DNA of 64,000 nt. Source: JAFEBO01 sp044221315. GTDB lineage: Bacteria; Planctomycetota; Phycisphaerae; Phycisphaerales; UBA1924. The DNA lies in contig JBGAPK010000005.1 of the NCBI GenBank assembly GCA_044221315.1, positions 136,463 through 200,462 of the forward strand, read 5' to 3'. Positions 43,611-51,959 of this stretch are shown here, piece by piece (the first letter of the stretch is position 1; each line of letters starts with the position of its first letter). The translations under genes and the position numbers were made by a program. The notes beneath the pieces were generated by a model. It was not told where the DNA came from, did no database searches, and worked only from the letters and a program-made list of their open reading frames with translations.

Positions 43611-44531
43611 ATGTCACTCCTAGTCACAGGTACCATCGGAATCGACGACGTCGTTACTCCCACGGGGCACGCCGATCAGGTGCTCGGCGGCTCCTGCATG
43701 TACTTCGCCGCCGCGGCCAGTTTTTACTCGCCCGTCCGTCTCGTCGCCGTTGTCGGCGAGGATTTTCCGCCCACCTTCCGCGACAGTTTCAAGCGGTTCC
43801 CCGGCGTCGATCTCGCCGGCCTCGAGATCCGCAAGGGCGGCAAGACCTTCCGCTGGGGCTGCAAGTACCACAAAGACATGAACAGCCGCGACACGCTGTT
43901 TACCGAACTCGGAGTGGTGGGGGAAGCGCCCGCGAAGGTTCCCGCCGCATACCACGATTCCAAGTTCCTGTTCCTCGCCAATTCGCCACCCGCCGTCCAG
44001 GCCGGGTTCCTCGACCAGGTGCCCAAACGCGCCCTCACCATCTCCGACACGATGGACATCTGGATCGACAACTGCAAAGACGACCTCGTCAAGCTCCTCA
44101 AGCGCGTCGACGGCCTGGTCCTCAATTACGACGAGGCCGAACTCTTCACCGGCAAACTCAATACCGTGACCGCAGGCCGCCACATCCTCGATATGGGCCC
44201 GCGCTTCGTCATCATCAAGAAGGGCGAGCACGGCTGCATCCTCGTCCACAAGGACGGCATCTGCTCACTCCCTGCGTATCCAACCGAGCGCGTCATCGAC
44301 CCGACCGGCTGCGGCGACACCTTCGCCGGGGGCGTCATGGGCTACCTCGCCTCCGACAAGTCCGCCCAGCACGACCCGGGCAGCTTCGCTTCCGTCCGGC
44401 GCGCCCTGGTCCACGGCACCGTCGTGGCCAGCTACACCATCGAAGCCTTTAGCCTTGACCGCCTGAAAGAGATCAAGCGTGCCGACCTCGACAGCCGCTT
44501 CGAGGAATACGCGAGCATGGTGCGGATCTAG
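43611..44531 (+). CDS. PfkB-family carbohydrate/nucleoside kinase
   Basis: The 306-residue kinase shows the ribokinase fold: LLVTGTIGIDDVVTP at the start, GGSCMYFAAAASFYSPVRLV for the substrate side, VDGLVLNYDEAELFTG (the NxxE metal motif) and VIDPTGCGDTFAGGVMGYL with the catalytic Asp. The GAGD of typical members reads GCGD here. The substrate is unknown; adenosine-kinase-like and sugar-kinase members share this layout. The upstream spacer holds the 8-bp tandem repeat, so the transcription start must lie within or beyond it. Confidence 0.88.
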   Translation: MSLLVTGTIGIDDVVTPTGHADQVLGGSCMYFAAAASFYSPVRLVAVVGEDFPPTFRDSFKRFPGVDLAGLEIRKGGKTFRWGCKYHKDMNSRDTLFTELGVVGEAPAKVPAAYHDSKFLFLANSPPAVQAGFLDQVPKRALTISDTMDIWIDNCKDDLVKLLKRVDGLVLNYDEAELFTGKLNTVTAGRHILDMGPRFVIIKKGEHGCILVHKDGICSLPAYPTERVIDPTGCGDTFAGGVMGYLASDKSAQHDPGSFASVRRALVHGTVVASYTIEAFSLDRLKEIKRADLDSRFEEYASMVRI

Positions 44532-44620
44532 CACGCAAGTGGTGGGACGCTGCAGGCGTCTGATTTTGAGAATTGCGAGCCGTGCTGTTCTGCCGCTTCG
44601 CCGTTGATACGATCGCGGCC

Positions 44621-45388
44621 ATGTCCATCATCATCTTGCAGCACGGTGAACTCGTCGGCCCCGGCCGCCTCGGTCTCACGCTTCGCGACCACGGTTTCAA
44701 ACTCTCGATCCGGCGCCTCGACCTCCCTGCCGATCACCCGGTCAACCGCAACGCGCTCACGGAGTATCCCGACGGCCAATTGATCCCGACCGATTTCGAC
44801 AATGTCCACGGCGTCATCAGCCTTGGCGGCGCCCAGAATGTCGGCGAGGACCACCCCTGGATGCCTGGCGAGCTCGCCTTTCTCAAGGCCACCCACGAGC
44901 AGAAACTCCCGCTCATCGGCATCTGTCTCGGCGCCCAGATGATCGCCCACGCCCTCGGCGGCACGGTCGGCCCGATGGAAAAGCCCGAGATCGGCATGAA
45001 GACCGTCTCGCTCAATCCAACCGGTCAGACCGATCCGATCCTCGCCGGAATCGCGTGGGATTCGCCCCAGTACCAGACGCACGGCTTCGAAGTCAAGCAA
45101 CTCCCCCCGGGCGCGACGCTGCTCGGCTCCAGCCGCGAATGCAAGAACCAGATTTACAAGGCCGGAGTGCGGACGTACTGCTTCCAATCCCATCCCGAAT
45201 TCGACCGCGCCATGATCGACGCGATTCTGCCGATGGAAAAGGACTTCTGTGCCCGCGCCGGCCTCGCCGAGTCCGATCTTCGCGCCCAGATCGACACGCA
45301 CTACCAAACGTTCGCCCGCTACTCCGACCGCCTCTGCGTCAACATCGCCAGCTTCCTCTTCCCGCTCGAACGCAAACTGACCGCGTAA
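44621..45388 (+). CDS. Class I glutamine amidotransferase-like protein
   Basis: The 255-residue protein has the full triad of class I amidotransferases: Cys102 in LIGICLGAQMIAHALGG, His191 and Glu193 in FQSHPEF. GVISLGGAQNVGEDHPW is the oxyanion strand (GGPxSV in GMP synthase). It lacks a synthetase domain, so it should act with a partner or as a peptidase such as gamma-glutamyl hydrolase. The ATG at 44621 is preferred because the residues before it look non-coding. It lies 89 bp after the PfkB gene, on the same strand. Confidence 0.88.
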   Translation: MSIIILQHGELVGPGRLGLTLRDHGFKLSIRRLDLPADHPVNRNALTEYPDGQLIPTDFDNVHGVISLGGAQNVGEDHPWMPGELAFLKATHEQKLPLIGICLGAQMIAHALGGTVGPMEKPEIGMKTVSLNPTGQTDPILAGIAWDSPQYQTHGFEVKQLPPGATLLGSSRECKNQIYKAGVRTYCFQSHPEFDRAMIDAILPMEKDFCARAGLAESDLRAQIDTHYQTFARYSDRLCVNIASFLFPLERKLTA

Positions 45389-45471
45389 CGCGCGGCTACA
45401 AGCAAAGAACAAATTGCCTGTGGGGCGCTTCGACCTCTTGGCGCCCTTTGTCATTCCGCCCGGCATCCGAC

Positions 45472-46497
45472 ATGCCCTCCCTCTTCCTCCAACCTCCCTC
45501 CGATTACCTCCTCCCCCGCGATGCCTGCTCCTACGGCTACTTTCTACTCGCCCCGAACTTCTGGAACGTCGGTGAGAAATCCCTCGGCCGCGGCCTGCTC
45601 CTGAAAAGCCAGCCCGTCGGCGTTGTCATCACCCAGCCGCGCGGCAAGGGCACCACGCTCCGCATCGCTCTCGATCGCGCCATCACCAAGCAAGAACGCG
45701 CCGAGACCGAACAGCAAGTTCGCCGCATGCTCCGTCTCGATGAAGACGAATCCCACGTCCGCGGCTTTCACAAGGTCGACCCGCGCTGGAAGCGCCAAGG
45801 TCGCGCCCGCCTCTTCCGCTCGCCCACGCTCTTCGAAGATGTTCTCAAGACCGTCACCAGTTGCAACGTCACATGGCCCGGCACGGTCCAGATGAACCGG
45901 CGCCTCTGCGAAGTTGTCGGCAAGCGAACTCCGTCAGGCCTTCTTACCTTCCCAAGCGCCGCCGCGCTCGCCCGCACGCGACCACAGACTCTCCGTGCCC
46001 GCTGCCGCGTCGGTTATCGCGACCTCCGCATCATCGAACTCGCGAAGCTGTTCGCCCGACGCTCGCCCGAAGTTCGCATCATTGAAGACTCCGCCACTCC
46101 CGACGAGCTGCTCCACGAAACGCTTCTCTCGCTCCCGGGCGTCGGTCCCTACGCCGCCGCCAACATCATGCAGCTGCTTGGGCGTTATTCGCGCCTCCCC
46201 CTCGACACCGAGAGCGTCCGCCACGGCAAGTCCGTCCTCGGGTTCCGCGGCAGTTCCGCCCAGATCATGCGTCGCGTCCGCGATCACTTCGCACCCTTCG
46301 CGTCGCACGCCTTCCGCAGCTACTGGTTCGAGATGTGGGTGCACTACGAGAAAATCCAGGGCCCAGCCCACACCTGGGATCGAGATACAACCGGCACGAT
46401 GTTCACCGCCGCCCAGCTCAAAAAGCTCAGCAAAGCCGCCGCGCAGAAAATGCGCTCAAGGCGTGCGTCGGGACGCGCCCACACAATCACGGACTGA
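45472..46497 (+). CDS. HhH-GPD-type DNA glycosylase
   Basis: The 341-residue protein resembles AlkA/OGG-like glycosylases. The N-terminal domain (about 1-110) is OGG/AlkA-like (PRDACSYGYFLLAPNFW). The helix-hairpin-helix is LLSLPGVGPYAAANIMQLLG, followed by the catalytic Asp in LPLDTES. SPTLFEDVLKTVTSCNVTW matches the start of the glycosylase core. The lysine that bifunctional glycosylase-lyases carry in the hairpin (PGVGxK) is replaced by Tyr, pointing to a monofunctional enzyme that removes damaged bases. The ATG at 45472 lacks a clear Shine-Dalgarno site. Confidence 0.82.
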   Translation: MPSLFLQPPSDYLLPRDACSYGYFLLAPNFWNVGEKSLGRGLLLKSQPVGVVITQPRGKGTTLRIALDRAITKQERAETEQQVRRMLRLDEDESHVRGFHKVDPRWKRQGRARLFRSPTLFEDVLKTVTSCNVTWPGTVQMNRRLCEVVGKRTPSGLLTFPSAAALARTRPQTLRARCRVGYRDLRIIELAKLFARRSPEVRIIEDSATPDELLHETLLSLPGVGPYAAANIMQLLGRYSRLPLDTESVRHGKSVLGFRGSSAQIMRRVRDHFAPFASHAFRSYWFEMWVHYEKIQGPAHTWDRDTTGTMFTAAQLKKLSKAAAQKMRSRRASGRAHTITD

Positions 46498-46571
46498 ATA
46501 ATCGAATACAGGACTGTCCCGCCGAGCGATGCCGCTGATCGGACCCTCGCGATGGGCCGATAGCCACCGCA

Positions 46572-47453
46572 ATGCTCCGCTTCTGGCGACAGCTCGACGC
46601 CCAGGAAACCGCGCGCTGGCTCGAAAGCCGCAGCCGGCTTGATGTGCTCTCGCTCGCCCTGCTCGCGCTCATCCCCATCGTCGCGCTCGATATCAAACTC
46701 GGGCCTTACGTCTCCCTCAATCTGCTCGCACTCGCGCCCGTCTTCCTTATCGCCTGCTTCGGCGGCAGGGCCGTCGCCTACACCTATTCCATCATCGCCA
46801 GTCTCTGCTGGATCGCCGACAGCTATCCACTCCTTCCCCGCGATCATCCGGGGATCATGGTCTGGATTGCGTTCTCGCGCATCGGAACGTTTGTCCTTAT
46901 GGCCGAACTCTCCTCGCACATGCGCGACATGATCCACCGACAGGCCGCCCTCGCCCGTTCCGACGGACTCACCGGTCTCGCCAACCACCGCGACCTTCGT
47001 TCTCAGGCCGCCCGCCTGATCGCCATCGCGCAGCGTGACGGCGCCCCGATCTCCGCCGCCTACATCGATTGCGATAACTTCAAACAGGTGAACGACCAGT
47101 TCGGTCACGCCGCCGGCGACGCGGTTCTCCGTGCAGTCGCGCAAGTCCTCTCCGAGAGCACCCGCCCCGCCGACATCGCCGCGCGAGTGGGCGGCGATGA
47201 ATTCGTCCTGCTCATGCCCCGGACAAACCGCGCCGGCGGCCGTATCGCCGTCGCCCGCCTCCAGGCCTCCCTCGGCGCCGCAATGGAATCCCTTGGCCGC
47301 AACGTGACCTTCAGCATTGGCGCCGCCACCTTCGACACGCCCCCCGCCTCTGTCGACGAACTCCTGGCCCGCATCGACGAATGCCAGTACCGCGCTAAGA
47401 GGAGCGGCAAGGACCGCTTCGTCTATCACGCCGCCGACAAACTGGCCGCATAG
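46572..47453 (+). CDS. Membrane-bound diguanylate cyclase (GGDEF)
   Basis: The 293-residue protein has three to four N-terminal helices (LSLALLALIPIVALDIKL, LLALAPVFLIACFGG, TYSIIASLCWIADSY, MVWIAFSRIGTFVLMAEL). A GGDEF domain begins at about 130 (DGLTGLANHR, YIDCDNFKQVNDQFGHAAGD) and the active site GGDEF is at 207-211. The inhibitory I-site RPAD lies exactly five residues before it, so product feedback by cyclic di-GMP is expected. The 3' end of this gene is duplicated as a remnant at 48971-49126. Confidence 0.95.
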   Translation: MLRFWRQLDAQETARWLESRSRLDVLSLALLALIPIVALDIKLGPYVSLNLLALAPVFLIACFGGRAVAYTYSIIASLCWIADSYPLLPRDHPGIMVWIAFSRIGTFVLMAELSSHMRDMIHRQAALARSDGLTGLANHRDLRSQAARLIAIAQRDGAPISAAYIDCDNFKQVNDQFGHAAGDAVLRAVAQVLSESTRPADIAARVGGDEFVLLMPRTNRAGGRIAVARLQASLGAAMESLGRNVTFSIGAATFDTPPASVDELLARIDECQYRAKRSGKDRFVYHAADKLAA

Positions 47454-47556
47454 ACCCGCAATTTGGCAATACAAAATGCCCTTGCTCGCCGGTCTCCCCT
47501 CCGGTAGTCTCTTCATACAAGCACGGCGTTCCGCCACGCCGACAGGGGACAGAGAC

Positions 47557-48972
47557 ATGACATCGACACGATCGTCGCAGGTCGCACGCCGCCATCTCGC
47601 AGCCATCCTTGCGTTCGCCGCCTCTGTGCCCACGCTCGCCGACACGACCTTCCAGCCCGCGGGCCCCCTCGGCCAGTGGTTCGACGCCGCAAACTGGAGC
47701 AACGGCATCCCCGGCACCGGCGGCACCACGTTTGTCGGCGATTCCAAGATCGCCGTCGTGAAGGGAGCCGCCGCGTCCGGCGGTTCGCTGAAGGTCGGAT
47801 TTGAAGACGGCAAGTTCGGCACCGTCGAGATCGCCGACGTTCTCGGGACGAGCCTCGGCGTGGTCACTCTCGAGCTCGGAGCGGTCAAGAACTCGACCGG
47901 CCGTCTGCTCCTGACAGGCGGCTCGTACAACGGTGGGGCCTACACGCAGATCGGTACCTTCGGTGTCGGCATCTTCCGCCAGCTCAAGGGCGAATCCAAG
48001 CACACCGTCCTCAACGTTGGCGCCGGCCTGGCCGACGGCGAAGGCGACGGCACGTTCCAGATGCTCGGCGGCACGTGCACCACCAACACGCTCGAGATCA
48101 GCCGCTTCGCCGTCAGCCCGGGCCTCTTCGAGCACTCCAACGGCGACGTCATCGTGAACGGCCTTCGCTTCAGCATCTATTCTGTCAAGTCCGCCGCGTA
48201 CAACATGTCCGGCGGCACGCTGACCGTCACGCCCGACGCGATCGTGGCGCCCACCCACAACGGAACCTTTCAGCAGACCGGCGGCACCGCCACATTTAAG
48301 GGCGCGTTCTACAACGGCGGGTCGAAGGCCCAAGACGGCACGCTTTCCGGCATCGGAAAGGCCTCCCTCACGATCAAGACCGGCGCCGCCTCCACCTCCA
48401 TCGCCGGCACCCTTTACAACTTCAAGAACGCCACCATCAACATTCAGGCCAAGTCCACCGTCACCGTTCCCCTCGTCGATAACTCGCGCGGCGGCACGAT
48501 GAACATCGACGGCGTTTTCAACGATGCCAACGGCGCCAAGTCCAAGCTCGTCAACGCCGGCCTCGGCCGCATCAACATCCAGGACGAATTCGGCGGCATC
48601 GGCGTCTGCGCCATCGATGGCGACTTCACCCAGACCGACGGAATCCTCGGCATCCACGTCGTCGGCTTCAACGCCGGTCAGTTCAGCGCCCTCCGCGGCA
48701 CCGGCCTCGCCTCGCTCGGTGGAATCCTCGAGGTCGATTTCCTTCCCGGTGTCTCGATCGAAATCTTCAAACTCATCAAGATCGTCGACTTCGAAGGCGG
48801 CGCCGTCAGCGGCAACTTTGACTCCATCATTCTTCCTGGTCTGGATCCCGGATATTCATGGGTCGTCCAGCAAGGCAGCGATTACGTTGGCATCGAAGTC
48901 GTGCCCGCGCCCGCATCGGCCGGGGCATTGGCCGCCGGCCTGATTTTCGCCGCACGTCGCCGACGGGGATGA
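47557..48972 (+). CDS. Secreted beta-helix-like protein with VPAP-type C-terminal sorting signal, copy 1
   Basis: The 471-residue protein has a signal peptide (RRHLAAILAFAASVPTLA) and opens with the TFQPAGPLGQWFDAANWSNG segment common to autotransporter-like passenger proteins. Glycine-rich strands of the beta-helix type follow (FEHSNGDVIVNGLRF, YNMSGGTLTVTPDAIV, GTFQQTGGTATFKGAFYNGG). The C-terminus reads VVPAPASAGALAAGLIFAARRRRG: a proline motif, a hydrophobic helix and an arginine cluster, the plan of PEP-CTERM sorting signals with PAP in place of PEP. It is expected to be surface-anchored or exosortase-processed. It is a tandem paralogue of the gene at 49186. Confidence 0.82.
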   Translation: MTSTRSSQVARRHLAAILAFAASVPTLADTTFQPAGPLGQWFDAANWSNGIPGTGGTTFVGDSKIAVVKGAAASGGSLKVGFEDGKFGTVEIADVLGTSLGVVTLELGAVKNSTGRLLLTGGSYNGGAYTQIGTFGVGIFRQLKGESKHTVLNVGAGLADGEGDGTFQMLGGTCTTNTLEISRFAVSPGLFEHSNGDVIVNGLRFSIYSVKSAAYNMSGGTLTVTPDAIVAPTHNGTFQQTGGTATFKGAFYNGGSKAQDGTLSGIGKASLTIKTGAASTSIAGTLYNFKNATINIQAKSTVTVPLVDNSRGGTMNIDGVFNDANGAKSKLVNAGLGRINIQDEFGGIGVCAIDGDFTQTDGILGIHVVGFNAGQFSALRGTGLASLGGILEVDFLPGVSIEIFKLIKIVDFEGGAVSGNFDSIILPGLDPGYSWVVQQGSDYVGIEVVPAPASAGALAAGLIFAARRRRG

Positions 48973-49126
48973 ACCCGTCGCCGGGATCGACGAGCGCCAG
49001 TACCGCGCCAAAAAGAGCGGCAAGGGCCGCTTCGTGTACCGCGCCGCAAAGCAACTCGCCGCCCAGGCCCCCACCCGGCCCTTCAAGCCTCAAGTTGTTC
49101 TTGATCTCTCCCGCTGCAACAGGTAG
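48971..49126 (+). pseudogene. Remnant of GGDEF gene 3' end
   Basis: The frame from 48986 reads IDERQYRAKKSGKGRFVYRA, then AKQLAA. This matches the last 26 residues of the GGDEF protein at 46572-47453 (IDECQYRAKRSGKDRFVYHA, then ADKLAA). Weaker similarity extends back to about 48971. It continues past the original stop to TAG at 49124-49126. No start codon or other part of the GGDEF gene is present. It lies exactly where it would be if the segment [GGDEF 3' end plus secreted protein gene] had been duplicated in tandem. Confidence 0.85.
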
Positions 49127-49185
49127 GCTGATTTCGCCCCGCACCGATTCCGCAAATCACGTCGCGGGGGACTCAGGAGAGAAAC

Positions 49186-50601
49186 ATGAACCGCACCGGT
49201 CATTCTGCGCCCGTACGCGCGCACGCCGCCGTCCTTGCTGCCGGTCTTCTCATCGCCGTTCACGCTTCCGCCGCCGACACCACCTTCCAGCCCGCCCTCA
49301 CGCTCGGCCAGTGGTTCGAGCCGGCGAACTGGTCGAACGGTCTGCCCGGTTTCGGCACCGAAGCGTTCATCGCGGGCTCCAAGATCGCCGTCATCCGTGA
49401 CAAGCTCGCGGAAACCGCCCGTCTCAACATCGGCAACGAAGCCAACAAGACCGGCGTCGTCGAAATCTCCGACACCAATGGCGCCGGCTGGGAGGGCTCC
49501 GCCCTCTACCTCGGCCTCGTCAAGGACAGCACCGGCCGCGTCGTGATGGCCGGCGGCACATTCAAGGCGGGTGTCGCCACGGAGGTTGGGATTATCGGCA
49601 AGGGGATCATCCGCCAGCTCGGCGGCACATCCAGCCACAACTTGCTCGACATCGGCGCAGGCACCAAAACGGGCGAAGGCGACGGAACATACGAGATGCT
49701 CGGCGGCAAGGCGACGATCGGCTCGCTCTACCTCTCACGCTTCGGTTACGGCTCCGGGCTCTTTAGCCAGTCCGGCGGAGAGGTCGAAGTGAATTCTCTT
49801 GCTTTCCGCATCGAGTCGGAAAACTCCGCCCAGTACAAGCTCTCGGGAGGCAAGCTCACCGTCACGCCCGACGCCAAGGTCGCGGTCACCAAGAACGGAA
49901 CGTTCGAACAGACCGGCGGCGAAGCCATTTTCCAAGCCAGCTACTACAACGGGGGAACCAAGTTCGAGAGCGGCCTCGACGGCTCGGGCACCGCCATCTT
50001 CACCATTAAGACCGGCGCCGACAAGACTTCCATTTCCGAAACCCTCTACAACTTCCAGAACGCGACCATCAACATTTCCGCAAAGTCCACCGTCACCGTC
50101 CCCGTCGTTGATAACTCGCGCGGCGGAAAAATGAACGTCGACGGCAACTTCAGCAACGGGGGCCGGAAAACCCGCATCATCAACGCCGGCATGGGCCGCC
50201 TCAACATTCAGGACGAATTCGGCGGCATCGGCGTCTGCTCCATTGACGGCGATTTCACGCAGGCCGACGGTATCCTCGGCATCCACATCGTCGGTTTCAA
50301 CGCGGGCCAGTTCAGCGTCCTCCAGGGGACCGGCCTCGCCTCACTCGGCGGGATGCTGCAGGTTGATTTTCTCTCCGGCGCAACCATCGAGCTCTTCAAA
50401 CTCATCAAGATTGTCGACTTCTCCGGCGGCATCGTCAGCGGCCAATTCGATCTCTTCGATCTCCCCTCTCTCCCGGCCGGACTCTGGTGGGAGGTCCACC
50501 AAGGGACAGATTTCGTCGGTCTCGAAGTCGTCCCCGCGCCCGGCGCCGCGGGCGCTTTGATCGGTGGTGCTCTTTGGGCCGTACGCCGCCGCAGGGCCTA
50601 A
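49186..50601 (+). CDS. Secreted beta-helix-like protein with VPAP-type C-terminal sorting signal, copy 2
   Basis: The 471-residue protein is the same length as the copy at 47557 and very similar, most of all in the C-terminal half (GRLNIQDEFGGIGVCSIDGD, LGIHIVGFNAGQFSVLQGTG, EIF/ELFKLIKIVDF). CAGGAG lies 6 nt upstream of the ATG. The signal peptide is VLAAGLLIAVHASAA. The C-terminal signal reads VVPAPGAAGALIGGALWAVRRRRA. The N-terminal third is more diverged than the rest, as expected for an exposed ligand region after duplication. Its promoter region includes the GGDEF remnant. Confidence 0.82.
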   Translation: MNRTGHSAPVRAHAAVLAAGLLIAVHASAADTTFQPALTLGQWFEPANWSNGLPGFGTEAFIAGSKIAVIRDKLAETARLNIGNEANKTGVVEISDTNGAGWEGSALYLGLVKDSTGRVVMAGGTFKAGVATEVGIIGKGIIRQLGGTSSHNLLDIGAGTKTGEGDGTYEMLGGKATIGSLYLSRFGYGSGLFSQSGGEVEVNSLAFRIESENSAQYKLSGGKLTVTPDAKVAVTKNGTFEQTGGEAIFQASYYNGGTKFESGLDGSGTAIFTIKTGADKTSISETLYNFQNATINISAKSTVTVPVVDNSRGGKMNVDGNFSNGGRKTRIINAGMGRLNIQDEFGGIGVCSIDGDFTQADGILGIHIVGFNAGQFSVLQGTGLASLGGMLQVDFLSGATIELFKLIKIVDFSGGIVSGQFDLFDLPSLPAGLWWEVHQGTDFVGLEVVPAPGAAGALIGGALWAVRRRRA

Positions 50602-50605
50602 ACGT

Positions 50606-51868
50606 CTAACGCTTCTTCTCGAGTGCCTTCTCCAAACTCGCGCGGAGTTCCTTCACGTTCGCGCCCTTCTTCTCCGCCTCATCCAGAAGCGCCCGCTGCG
50701 ATTCCCGCGCCTGCCCCTGCTTTACCGCGAATCCGACCACCCCGGTGATCAGCCGCGGCTTGTCGTACAGCCCGCGCGCCTCCTCCATGATCGCCGCCGC
50801 TTCATCATCCTTCCCGGCCGCCAGGTAGCCAACATAGAGAACCGCCGTCCTCTCACGGAACGGCTCCCACGGCTGATCCAGCAGGTCCTGCTTCGTCTTT
50901 TCGTCCAAGTTGTCGGGGAGTTTCTTATGTTCCTTATCCATCTCCGCCATGTACTCGCTTATCCGCTGCTGATCCTGCAGCGCGCCCGACGGATCCGGAT
51001 AAATCAGCGGCACCTCCGACCATCGACCCTTCTCCACGAGAATCGGCTCAATGCGAAAGCTCTCCCGGCTCAACGTTTCCGCGGCATCGGCATCCGCCTT
51101 GATCCGATCGAACCACGCAAGCGTCCGGTCCTCGTCACCGATGATCCGGTTGAGCACGATCCAGTCGTCGAGATCCGCGAACGTGCGATCCTCCGTCTTC
51201 AGTTTCGCGTCCACCTCGTCGCGCAGTTTCGTGAACGCCTCCTTCGCGGGCGCGTGGCGAGCCGCCAGCGCCCGCATGTCGTTCGCCATGAACGACCCCC
51301 GCACCCCGACCATCGACGGCTGGCGCTCCAGCATGTGCTGCCAGAGCCAGACGAATTCCTTCGTCGCCTCGTTGGGCTTGCCGCTCTGCGACATCTCCCG
51401 CGCGCCCTGCATCCGCTCCTGCACGCCCCCGGACGGCTCGGGCGCACCCGGCGTCTCCGCCGTCGCCTTCCCCGTGCTCGCGTCCTCCATCCACTTGAGC
51501 GTCCGCGCCCCGTCCATGTACCCGACCTTGCGCGAAATCTCGTTCCCGCCCCTCAGCATCACCATCGTCGGCATCGCCGCGATCTGGAAATCGCCCGCAA
51601 TCTTCTGGTCCTTGTCCACATCCACCTGAATGGCAACGCCGTGGTCCTTCACCCACGCGACCACCTTCTCATCCTGCCACGTCGTCTTGTCCATCGCCTT
51701 GCAGGGCCCGCACCAGTCGGCCGTGAACTTCACCAGAACCAGTTTGTCCGTCCCCTCCACCTGCTTCTTCGCCGCATCCAGCTTCAGATCACTGAACGCC
51801 GGCGGCAAATCCGCAATCGCGGACGCGATGACTAGCAACGAAGCGACAGCCGAATGGACCTTGAGCAT
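50606..51868 (-). CDS. Exported thioredoxin-fold protein with helical repeat tail
   Basis: The 420-residue protein has a short signal peptide (KVHSAVASLLVIASAIA). Its thioredoxin domain (about 20-125) holds the active site Cys53-Gly-Pro-Cys56 (ADWCGPCKAMDKTTW) and the cis-Pro segment AAMPTMVMLRGG. The rest (about 150-420) is helical and TPR-like (AKEAFTKLRDEVDAKL, DEAAAIMEEARGLYDKP). It probably reduces or rearranges disulfides of exported proteins. The ATG at 51868 is preferred to a TTG two codons upstream. No Shine-Dalgarno site is visible, so the mRNA may be leaderless. Its stop is 4 bp from that of the convergent secreted protein. Confidence 0.87.
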   Translation of the reverse strand: MLKVHSAVASLLVIASAIADLPPAFSDLKLDAAKKQVEGTDKLVLVKFTADWCGPCKAMDKTTWQDEKVVAWVKDHGVAIQVDVDKDQKIAGDFQIAAMPTMVMLRGGNEISRKVGYMDGARTLKWMEDASTGKATAETPGAPEPSGGVQERMQGAREMSQSGKPNEATKEFVWLWQHMLERQPSMVGVRGSFMANDMRALAARHAPAKEAFTKLRDEVDAKLKTEDRTFADLDDWIVLNRIIGDEDRTLAWFDRIKADADAAETLSRESFRIEPILVEKGRWSEVPLIYPDPSGALQDQQRISEYMAEMDKEHKKLPDNLDEKTKQDLLDQPWEPFRERTAVLYVGYLAAGKDDEAAAIMEEARGLYDKPRLITGVVGFAVKQGQARESQRALLDEAEKKGANVKELRASLEKALEKKR

Positions 51869-51959
51869 GACCAAAGTTTATTGCGCCCCAAAAAACTGTG
51901 CCGGGACACAATTCGACTGCTGCTTGCTGCTCTGGCTGACAGCTGAGAGCCATCAGCTC

